Source: Oxalobacteraceae bacterium UBA4003 (GTDB lineage Bacteria > Pseudomonadota > Gammaproteobacteria > Burkholderiales > Burkholderiaceae_D). Taken from it: a DNA stretch of 13,456 nt. Each line of letters starts with the position of its first letter. The stretch's first letter is position 1. Under the pieces are notes generated by a model, which saw nothing but the letters and a program-made list of their open reading frames with translations, had not been told where the DNA came from and made no database searches. The DNA is taken from positions 105,051 to 118,506 of the forward strand of contig DGBN01000059.1 of NCBI GenBank assembly GCA_002384815.1, given 5' to 3'. A program made the translations under genes and the position numbers. Of this stretch, positions 6,926 to 13,456 are shown one piece after another.

Positions 6926-6964
6926 GTTAGTATAGCTAACGAATTGATGCTTGGTAACGTTAGC
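6926..6964. promoter_or_regulatory. Putative MarR operator in the divergent intergenic region
   Basis: GTTAG (6926-6930) and CTAAC (6936-6940) form a 15-bp palindrome, and a second perfect pair, GCTAACG (6935-6941) with CGTTAGC (6958-6964), shares its middle half-site. The first palindrome covers the -10 of the marR promoter and the last half-site abuts its -35. Spacing of about 10 bp between half-site centres fits a MarR dimer on one face of the helix. Binding is inferred. Confidence 0.65.
6929..6957 (-). promoter_or_regulatory. Promoter of the marR-type gene
   Basis: On the - strand TTACCA (6957-6952) and TATACT (6934-6929, five of six) are separated by exactly 17 bp. Start of transcription near 6922. 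Both boxes lie within the putative operator, consistent with autorepression. A comparable + strand promoter for the efflux operon was not identified. Confidence 0.6.
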
Positions 6965-7045
6965 CTTTTGCGAAAAGTCTTTTTGACTCCTTGCTGCTTC
7001 CTCCGGGCATCCCACCGTACAACCAGTTCACGACAAGCATTCAAC

Positions 7046-8194
7046 ATGCAACAAACAAGAAAATATCTATTGATAGGCGCGGGTATCGTTGTACTTGGCG
7101 CAATTGCTTATTGGGGGTTGCGCGACACCACTGTACGCAACAACAAAACCGATAACGTCCAGATCGTCAAAACCGCCCTGGCCGAACAGAAAACCATCTC
7201 GATCAAGGTGTTTGCGAATGGTTATGTAACAGCGATCAACACGGTCGACGTACGGCCCAAGGTGCAGAACATTGTGCGGACAATTCATGTCAAGGAAGGC
7301 CAGTTCGTCAAAGCCGGGCAACTCTTGTTTACGCTGGATGAGCGCAGCGATCTATCTAATGTGGCGAAAGCACGTGCAGAACTGGCTGCCGGGCAATCGG
7401 ATCTGGCCGATGCGGAATTGGCGCTCAAGCGTAATGAGGATTTGCTGAGCAGGAATTTTGTCTCGCAGGCAGTCGTCGATACGGCGCGCAACAAGGTTGC
7501 CTCTTTGCGCAATACGACTAGGGCGAATCAGGCGATTGCGGAATCAAGCAGCATTGCGCTTAGCGATAATCGCATCGAAGCCAGCATTTCCGGCCGCATC
7601 GGCATCATTAGTGTGCACCCCGGCAGTCTGGCGCAACCGTCGGGTGATGCGATGGTGACCATCTCGCAGCTGGATCCGATTGCGGTCAGCTTTACCCTGC
7701 CGGAGCGCGAGCTGGCAAATATCATTACTACTTATCCGCAGGGCAATGCACCTGTGACGGCACAACTTCCCGGTCAGCCAGAGCTGACGGGAAAATTGAT
7801 TTTTATCGATAATGCCGCCGACACACAAAGCGGCACGATACGGATGAAGGCGCAATTCGACAATGCCGCGCAAAAATTATGGCCGGGCAGTTTTGTGAAT
7901 GTGAGTCTGGTGTCGCGCAATGTGTCGAATGCGGTGCTGGTGCCGGCGCAGGCTGTCGTGACTGGGCCGATCGATAAATTCATTTATGTGGTACAGCCCG
8001 ATGACACGGTCAAGGAACAAAAGGTCGATGTCCTGGCAATCGAAGATGGCCAGGCTGCCGTAATCGGCCTGGATGCAGGCGTACGCGTGGCGGTGGAGGG
8101 CATGCAGAATTTGCGTCCGGGCAGCAAAATCAGTGAGGCCGGGGACAGATCGACCGCTCCTGCAAAGAACCCGCCCGGTGCATCCAGCTACTAG
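7046..8194 (+). CDS. RND efflux periplasmic adaptor (membrane fusion protein, HlyD/MdtA-like)
   Basis: Links an inner-membrane RND pump to an outer-membrane channel. With ATG at 7046 the protein has 382 residues: an uncleaved-looking N-terminal membrane anchor at about 8-24 (LIGAGIVVLGAIAYWGL, no lipobox Cys), a lipoyl-like half motif near 64-98 (VRPKVQNIVRTIHVKEGQFV), an alpha-helical hairpin near 100-170, the second lipoyl half near 178-208 (ISGRIGIISVHPGSL), a beta-barrel segment from about 210, and the adaptor signature AADTQSGTIRMKAQF. The frame is open further upstream to 6860, but that part overlaps the regulator start and does not look like an adaptor. The Shine-Dalgarno is weak. The pump gene follows 95 bp later on the same strand. 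Closest in style to adaptors of MdtABC-type pumps. Confidence 0.92.
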   Translation: MQQTRKYLLIGAGIVVLGAIAYWGLRDTTVRNNKTDNVQIVKTALAEQKTISIKVFANGYVTAINTVDVRPKVQNIVRTIHVKEGQFVKAGQLLFTLDERSDLSNVAKARAELAAGQSDLADAELALKRNEDLLSRNFVSQAVVDTARNKVASLRNTTRANQAIAESSSIALSDNRIEASISGRIGIISVHPGSLAQPSGDAMVTISQLDPIAVSFTLPERELANIITTYPQGNAPVTAQLPGQPELTGKLIFIDNAADTQSGTIRMKAQFDNAAQKLWPGSFVNVSLVSRNVSNAVLVPAQAVVTGPIDKFIYVVQPDDTVKEQKVDVLAIEDGQAAVIGLDAGVRVAVEGMQNLRPGSKISEAGDRSTAPAKNPPGASSY

Positions 8195-8289
8195 CATGCC
8201 TGTTCGCAAGAGCATTTCATCGTCGTGCGATGGCGGCTTGTCGTATGTCAAATTGATCAACAGAGTGTCACGTCCAGACTGATTACCCA

Positions 8290-11200
8290 GTGAATATTTC
8301 CGAACTTTGCATACGCCGGCCGGTGATGACTGTGCTGCTTTCGATCGCAGTGGTGGTGGTCGGACTGTTCTGCTATTTCAAATTGCCGATCGCCGCACTG
8401 CCGAGCTACGACACGCCGGTGATCAATGTCACCGCGTCGCTGCCTGGTGCCAGCCCGGAAGTCATGGCGTCGTCTGTGGCGACTCCGCTGGAAAAGCAGT
8501 TCTCGACAATTGCCGGTGTCGATACCATCAGTTCCAGCAGCACGCTCGGTAGTACATCGATCGTGCTCGAATTCAACCAGAACCGCGATATCGATGCAGC
8601 GGCGGTCGATGTGCAGGCCGCATTGTTGCGTGCGCAACGCGGTTTGCCGGAAGAGATGACTGATTTGCCTGCCTATCGCAAGGTCAATCCGGCTGATCAG
8701 GCGATTTTGTTGCTGACGTTGACGTCACCTTCGCTGTCGTTGTCCGAACTGAATGACTATGCAGAAAACCTGATTTCGCCATCTCTGTCGACCATCGACG
8801 GCGTGGCGCAGGTGCAGGTGTATGGCCAGCGTCGTTATGCGGTGCGTGTCAAGATCAAGTCCGACGAACTGGCTGCGCGCAACATGACGCTGGATGAGCT
8901 TGCTGCCGCGGTGCGTTCCGCCAATGCCAATTCGCCGGTCGGTGTGCTCGACGGTCCGCGTCAGACGCTGACGCTGCAGGCCAACAAGCAATTACAGAAT
9001 GCAGCAGCGTTCAGCAATCTGATCATCGCCAGCAATAACGGTCAGGTCACAAGGCTGAAGGATGTCGCGACGGTTGAAGACAGTGTCGAAGAGACGAAGA
9101 GCGGCAGCTGGGCTAATGGCAAGCCGTCAATCGTACTTGCGGTGCAGCGTCAGCCTAATGCGAACACGGTCGCGGTGGTGGATGCGGTCAAGCAAACGCT
9201 GCCGCAGTTCAAATCACAAATGCCGGCCTCGATCGAGTTACAGGTATTGAACGACCGTTCGGTGTCAATTCGCGAAGCGATTCACGACGTCAATTTCACA
9301 CTGGCGTTGACCATCATGCTGGTGGTATTGGTGATTTTTCTGTTCCTGAAACGCCTGACGGCGACGATCATTCCGGTTTTGTCGCTGCCGATTTCGCTGA
9401 TCGGTTGTTGTGCATTGATGTACTGGCTGGGGTATAGCCTCGACAACGTGTCGCTTCTCGGCATCACGATTGCAGTCGGGCTCGTCGTCGATGATGCAAT
9501 CGTGATGCTGGAAAACATCGTGCGGCATATCGAAGACGGCATGGAGCCCTTGGCCGCTGCGCTGAAGGGTTCACGTGAAGTCAGTTTCACGATTATCTCG
9601 ATTTCGATTTCTCTGGTAGCGGTATTCATTCCCATCTTTTTCATGCCGGGTGTGATTGGTTTGCTGTTCCATGAATTTGCCGCCGTGGTGTCGTTGGCGG
9701 TTCTGGTATCGGCTGTCATGTCACTGACGCTGGTTCCCATGCTGTGCAGCCGATTTTTGAAGCATGAGAAGAAAGAGCACGGCAACGACCCTGCGCAGTC
9801 GCAGGAAAACTGGCTCATCCGCTCATTTGAAAAAGTGTTCAATCGCGTACTGGCCAGCTATACGCGCGCGCTCGACTGGTCACTCTCGCATCATAGGTCA
9901 ATCCTGTGGCTGGCGGTGGGTACGTTCTTTCTAACCGGATGGCTGTTCTTCACGATTCCGAAGGGCTTTTTCCCGGTCGAGGACATTGGGCAAATCAGCG
10001 TGACGGTGGAGGGGCCGGATGATGCGTCGTATCCGACAATGGTGAGCCTGGTCACCCAGGCGGCAGATATCATCCAGAACGATCCGAATGTCGCAACCAT
10101 CACATCGCGGGTGCGAGACAGCAATGAAGGCCGTCTGTTCCTCGGGCTCAAGCCGCGCGGCGAACGCGAGTCGATGGACAATGTTTTACGCGATCTTCGA
10201 CGCAAGGTCAGTGCGATTCCCGGCGTGACGGTGTACATGACGCCGGTACAGAATTTGCGCCTCGGTGGACGTTCTTCAAAGAGTCAGTATCAGTTTGTGC
10301 TGCAGAGCGTGCGTGCCGATGAATTGCACGCGTGGGCGGACAAAATGCTGGTCAAGATGCGTGCCGCGCGTGTCTTCATTGATGTCACCAGCGATTCGCA
10401 ACTGAAGGGCTTGCAGGCGCAGGTTGACATCAATCGCGACCGTGCCAACGAGGCTGGTATCGATATTCAGGATATTCGTACAGCGCTGTATAGCGCCTAT
10501 GGTGATCGGCAAATTTCAACGATTTATACCAGCAGCAACAGCTATTCGGTAATTTTGCAAGACGAGGATGTCGGCAATCTGGATGAGTCGGCATTGAGCA
10601 AAATTTATCTGCGCAGCAAAAGCGGTGCGCTGGTGCCGCTGCTGAGTGTGGCGACGGTCAGGCGCACGGCCGGTCCGATTTCAGTGAATCATCAGGGGCA
10701 ACTTCAGGCAATCACATTGTCATTCAATCTCGCTCCCGGCGTGCCGCTCGGCGATGCGACGCGCATGATCGATCAGATCAAGTCAGAGATCAATCTGCCA
10801 TCCAGTATCGTGACCAACTATGCCGGCGACGCGGCGGTATTCCAGTCGTCACAGGGAAGTCAGGCGGCGTTGATCGTGCTGGCTCTGGTGGTTATCTACA
10901 TCCTGCTGGGCGTACTGTATGAAAGTTATATCCATCCGATCACGATTCTTGCCGGCCTGCCTTCGGCTGCGGTAGGTGCGTTGCTGACGCTGCGCATTTT
11001 CGGATTCGAGCTGACGTTGATTGCAACGATCGGCATCTTGCTGCTGATCGGGCTGGTGAAAAAGAACGCGATCATGATGATCGATTTCGCACTGGCGGCA
11101 CAGCGCGAACAAGGTTTGACGCCGCTGGAGGCGATACGAACGGCCTGTATTCTGCGCTTCCGTCCCATCATGATGACGACACTGGCCGCCGCCGTCGGCG

Positions 11201-11394
11201 CACTGCCGATTGCGCTTGGTTTGGGAGCAGGTGCAGAGCTGCGTCAACCGCTTGGCCTGGCTGTGGTCGGCGGCTTGCTGGTATCACAGGTGATTACCTT
11301 GCTGATCACGCCGGTGATTTATCTGTCCCTTGATCGCTTTAGCGGCGAGGGGCCGTTGCAGATCACGCGGGAACAGGAACTCGCTGCGCGCTAA
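8290..11394 (+). CDS. RND multidrug efflux transporter, HAE1 family, MdtB/MdtC-like
   Basis: Proton-driven inner-membrane efflux pump, working as a trimer with the adaptor encoded just upstream. 1034 residues, normal for HAE1 members (AcrB ~1050). The GTG at 8290 begins the family N-terminus (NISELCIRRPVMTVLLS); no in-frame start precedes it before a stop at 8254, and no Shine-Dalgarno is obvious. Transmembrane helix 1 is at about 10-30, a large periplasmic loop runs to about 330, then a membrane block with GLVVDDAIVMLENI, whose D401 and D402 match the AcrB proton-relay aspartates. A second loop follows, then helices with GLVKKNAIMMIDFAL, where K925 matches AcrB Lys940. The C-terminal part (GVLYESYIHPITILAGLPSA) resembles MdtB/MdtC. 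Only one pump subunit is encoded, unlike the MdtB-MdtC pair, and no outer-membrane channel gene follows. Its stop is six bases from the convergent aidB-like stop. Confidence 0.95.
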   Translation: MNISELCIRRPVMTVLLSIAVVVVGLFCYFKLPIAALPSYDTPVINVTASLPGASPEVMASSVATPLEKQFSTIAGVDTISSSSTLGSTSIVLEFNQNRDIDAAAVDVQAALLRAQRGLPEEMTDLPAYRKVNPADQAILLLTLTSPSLSLSELNDYAENLISPSLSTIDGVAQVQVYGQRRYAVRVKIKSDELAARNMTLDELAAAVRSANANSPVGVLDGPRQTLTLQANKQLQNAAAFSNLIIASNNGQVTRLKDVATVEDSVEETKSGSWANGKPSIVLAVQRQPNANTVAVVDAVKQTLPQFKSQMPASIELQVLNDRSVSIREAIHDVNFTLALTIMLVVLVIFLFLKRLTATIIPVLSLPISLIGCCALMYWLGYSLDNVSLLGITIAVGLVVDDAIVMLENIVRHIEDGMEPLAAALKGSREVSFTIISISISLVAVFIPIFFMPGVIGLLFHEFAAVVSLAVLVSAVMSLTLVPMLCSRFLKHEKKEHGNDPAQSQENWLIRSFEKVFNRVLASYTRALDWSLSHHRSILWLAVGTFFLTGWLFFTIPKGFFPVEDIGQISVTVEGPDDASYPTMVSLVTQAADIIQNDPNVATITSRVRDSNEGRLFLGLKPRGERESMDNVLRDLRRKVSAIPGVTVYMTPVQNLRLGGRSSKSQYQFVLQSVRADELHAWADKMLVKMRAARVFIDVTSDSQLKGLQAQVDINRDRANEAGIDIQDIRTALYSAYGDRQISTIYTSSNSYSVILQDEDVGNLDESALSKIYLRSKSGALVPLLSVATVRRTAGPISVNHQGQLQAITLSFNLAPGVPLGDATRMIDQIKSEINLPSSIVTNYAGDAAVFQSSQGSQAALIVLALVVIYILLGVLYESYIHPITILAGLPSAAVGALLTLRIFGFELTLIATIGILLLIGLVKKNAIMMIDFALAAQREQGLTPLEAIRTACILRFRPIMMTTLAAAVGALPIALGLGAGAELRQPLGLAVVGGLLVSQVITLLITPVIYLSLDRFSGEGPLQITREQELAAR

Positions 11395-11400
11395 ACCGGA

Positions 11401-13056
11401 TCAAACCGGCCAGGCCCGCGCCAGCATATCGTGCTGCAAGGCCGAAGCGGGCAGAGTGCCAAAGACGCGGCCGCATTCTGCATCGATGCGGCTGGCGATG
11501 AAGGCTTCGGCAACCGTTGCCGGCGCGTGTTGCAGCATCAGGCTTGCCTGGGCAGCCAGCACCAAACGCTGCGTAAAGCGGCGTGCCTGCATTTCCTGTT
11601 GTTGCGGCGGCAGGATCAGATCGCTGCGCAAGCTCGCGACAAGCGCGCGCAAGCCCGCGTGCGGGGCTGCGGTGTCGTGCAAGTTCTGCAGCAACAAGGT
11701 AAAACCTTCAGCTTCCCTTTCGATTGCGCGCAATACATCCAGGCACATTACATTGCCGGAACCTTCCCAGATTGAATTGACAGGTGCTTCACGATACATC
11801 CGCGCCATCGGCGCATTTTCTACATAGCCGTTGCCACCCCAGACCTCCATGCATTCGCCGCTGAATTCCAGTGCGCGCTTGCAGATCCAGAATTTGGCTG
11901 CGGGTGTGAGAATGCGACGCCATGCGCGTTCCAGAAAATCGTCGGGAGCACCCTGCGATGCATCGGCGGCGCGTGCCAGTCGCAGCATCAGCAAGGTCGC
12001 GGCTTCGCTTTCCAGCGCCAGATCCGACAGTACATTGCGCATCAGCGGCTGCTCTGCCAATGGATGGCCGAATGCGCTGCGATGCCGTGCATGATGTATC
12101 GCCTGCACCAGTGCATTGCGCATCAGGCCGGCGCTGCCGATCACGCAATCTAGTCGCGTGTGATTGGCCATTTCGATGATGGTCGGTATGCCGCGCCCTT
12201 CCTCGCCCACCATCACGCCGTAGGCATCCTGGAATTCAACTTCACTACTGGAGTTGGAGCGATTGCCCAGCTTGTCCTTGAGTTGCTGTATCAGTATCGC
12301 GTTCCTGCTGCCGTCAGGACGCCAGCGCGGCACGAAAAAACAGGACGGACCGATTTCCGTGCGTGCCAGTACCAGATGCGCATCGCACATCGGTGCGGAG
12401 AAAAACCATTTATGGCCAGTCAGTGCATAGTCGGCGCCGCGTCCGCTGCCATGAACAGCGCGGGCAACGGTAGTATTGCTGCGCACATCGGAGCCACCCT
12501 GTTTTTCCGTCATGCCCATGCCGATCAGCATTGAATGTTTTTGCGCCCAGGGCAGATCGCGCGGATCGTGTTCGAGAGAAAACAGTTTCGCTTCCAATGT
12601 GGCAAACAGCTTTGTTTCTTTTTGCAGCAAGGGGATAGCGGCAAAGGTCATCGTGGTAGGGCACAGCGAACCCGATTCGACCTGCGCCTGCAAATAATAT
12701 GTCGCCGTGCGCGCGACGTGCACGCCTGCGCGCGCTTGCGACCACGGCATTGCATGCAGGTTTTCACGCCGTTGCATGGCGAGCAGTTGATGCCAGCTCG
12801 GATGAAATTCAACGGTATCGATGCGATGGCCGAAACGGTCGTGGGTGTGCAATTCCGGCAGGTGATGATTGGCGAGTTGGCCCAGCTGCAAGGTTTTCTG
12901 CATGCCGAGTTCGGCACCGTAGCGGATCAAGTCTTGCTCGTGCCAGCCAGCCAGCTCGCGCTGTACGCCGGCGACCAATGCAAGATCGCTGGCGTACAGA
13001 TTATAGTCATGCAGGTCAGGTGTCTGGTTGCTGACCTCGTGTGTCGGCCATTGCAT
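11401..13056 (-). CDS. aidB: AidB-like acyl-CoA dehydrogenase family flavoprotein
   Basis: FAD protein of the acyl-CoA dehydrogenase family; E. coli AidB belongs to the adaptive response to alkylating agents and binds DNA, though its substrate is unsettled. ATG at 13056 has AGGAG five bases before it and gives 551 residues (E. coli AidB about 541). Family motifs: GMGMTEKQGGSDVRSNTT (about 181-196), TGHKWFFSAPMCDAH (about 213-226), DKLGNRSNSSSEVEF (261-275), FSGECMEVWGGNGYVE, and REAPVNSIWEGSGNVMCLDV with E431 at the usual catalytic-base position. An in-frame ATG at 13146 would add 30 residues unlike the family. The gene is convergent to the RND pump with a 6-bp gap and no terminator between. 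I see no Ada box upstream, so Ada-type control as in E. coli is not supported. A TATAGA (13134-13129) may be its -10. Confidence 0.92.
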   Translation of the reverse strand: MQWPTHEVSNQTPDLHDYNLYASDLALVAGVQRELAGWHEQDLIRYGAELGMQKTLQLGQLANHHLPELHTHDRFGHRIDTVEFHPSWHQLLAMQRRENLHAMPWSQARAGVHVARTATYYLQAQVESGSLCPTTMTFAAIPLLQKETKLFATLEAKLFSLEHDPRDLPWAQKHSMLIGMGMTEKQGGSDVRSNTTVARAVHGSGRGADYALTGHKWFFSAPMCDAHLVLARTEIGPSCFFVPRWRPDGSRNAILIQQLKDKLGNRSNSSSEVEFQDAYGVMVGEEGRGIPTIIEMANHTRLDCVIGSAGLMRNALVQAIHHARHRSAFGHPLAEQPLMRNVLSDLALESEAATLLMLRLARAADASQGAPDDFLERAWRRILTPAAKFWICKRALEFSGECMEVWGGNGYVENAPMARMYREAPVNSIWEGSGNVMCLDVLRAIEREAEGFTLLLQNLHDTAAPHAGLRALVASLRSDLILPPQQQEMQARRFTQRLVLAAQASLMLQHAPATVAEAFIASRIDAECGRVFGTLPASALQHDMLARAWPV

Positions 13057-13103
13057 GCGAGCTCCTTTGTTTTTCGATGCTGGAAACTGCTGAAAGACTA
13101 CGG

Positions 13104-13128
13104 GATGAGTGAGCTTGTGATGAGTGAG
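13104..13128. repeat. 10-bp direct repeat upstream of aidB
   Basis: GATGAGTGAG occurs at 13104-13113 and again at 13119-13128, separated by CTTGT (15-bp period). It lies 48-72 bp before the aidB ATG and directly beside the candidate aidB -10 (13129-13134), so it could be an operator or leader element. The repeat is seen; function is inferred. Confidence 0.6.
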
Positions 13129-13266
13129 TCTATAACGATGTGCCACCGGATGCCAGGTTCATGCGAACAGGTATGTTTTGGCCTGATTGCCCACTGATTT
13201 TGCGCCGGATTCTTACCGTACATGCAAGGAAAACATGAACACTGTAAATCCGGTGCCGTCGTCAGG

Positions 13267-13272
13267 TAAAAT
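13267..13272 (+). promoter_or_regulatory. Candidate -10 box for dnaX
   Basis: TAAAAT matches TATAAT in five of six positions and lies 29 bp before the dnaX ATG. The -35 region (around 13243-13249) is poor, so this remains tentative. Confidence 0.35.
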
Positions 13273-13301
13273 GCGGTTTGCCCTTATTCACGAACGGCCC
13301 T

Positions 13302-13456
13302 ATGTCTTATCAAGTCCTCGCCCGTAAATATCGTCCGAAAAGCTTCGACACGCTGGTCGGGCAGGAGCACGTCGTGCGAGCCTTGACGCATGCGCTGGAT
13401 AACAAGCGTTTGCATCACGCCTACCTGTTCACCGGTACGCGCGGCGTCGGCAAGAC
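13302..13456 (+). CDS. dnaX: DNA polymerase III subunits gamma and tau (5' part only)
   Basis: ATPase subunit of the replicative clamp loader and organiser of the replisome. The first 51 codons are present: SYQVLARKYRPKSFDTLVGQ, the highly conserved DnaX N-terminus, then HHAYLFTGTRGVGKT, whose GTRGVGKT is the Walker A loop; the window ends within it. Shine-Dalgarno is weak. The rest, including any frameshift site that would make the short gamma form, is outside the window. Confidence 0.95.
   Translation, partial: MSYQVLARKYRPKSFDTLVGQEHVVRALTHALDNKRLHHAYLFTGTRGVGK

Noticed and set aside
13129..13150. Possible sigma-54 promoter for aidB on - (TGGCAC then TTATA)
   Set aside because: The -12 TTGC element is missing.
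12535..13197. 220-codon open frame on + opposite aidB
   Set aside because: Antisense to a clearly coding aidB and low-complexity in character; no motif.

Overview
The window reads as ordinary chromosomal DNA of a betaproteobacterium, most likely Burkholderiales and plausibly an Oxalobacteraceae member such as Herminiimonas or Janthinobacterium. The basis is a ribB-like/ribH/nusB/aminotransferase block, a RibB protein with a degenerate RibA-like tail, an AidB-type dehydrogenase, and moderate GC codon usage. The family assignment is inference from gene content and protein style, not from a search. I see no insertion sequence, phage gene, tRNA, rRNA or CRISPR array.

Left part (1-3150): the 3' end of a riboflavin gene of the RibBX type, then ribH (lumazine synthase), nusB (antitermination factor) and a PLP-dependent aminotransferase, all on +. 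A perfect 22-bp inverted repeat with a T tract separates nusB from the aminotransferase and lies only 9 nt from its Shine-Dalgarno sequence. A bidirectional terminator closes the aminotransferase on + and the next gene on -.

Middle (3168-6340): a membrane-anchored SLT-type lytic transglycosylase on -, with a long structured leader; then a 478-bp spacer with an 81% A+T block; then ubiD (polyprenyl-hydroxybenzoate decarboxylase, ubiquinone pathway) on +; then the signal recognition particle 4.5S RNA gene (ffs) with a visible -10 box.

Right part (6422-13456): a SlyA/MarR-type regulator on -, divergent from a two-gene RND efflux operon on + (periplasmic adaptor, then an MdtB/MdtC-like HAE1 pump). 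The shared region carries a palindromic putative operator (GTTAG/CTAAC half-sites) over the regulator promoter. No outer-membrane channel gene is present, so the pump would need one encoded elsewhere. Convergent to the pump gene, with only 6 bp between stops, is an AidB-like acyl-CoA dehydrogenase on -, preceded by a 10-bp direct repeat. The window ends in the first 51 codons of dnaX on +.

Most of this is known biology. The points best worth a second look are the catalytically degenerate GTP cyclohydrolase II tail of the riboflavin enzyme, the attenuator-like terminator before the aminotransferase, the transglycosylase leader, the MarR operator, the direct repeat before aidB, and the placement of the efflux/aidB block between ffs and dnaX.
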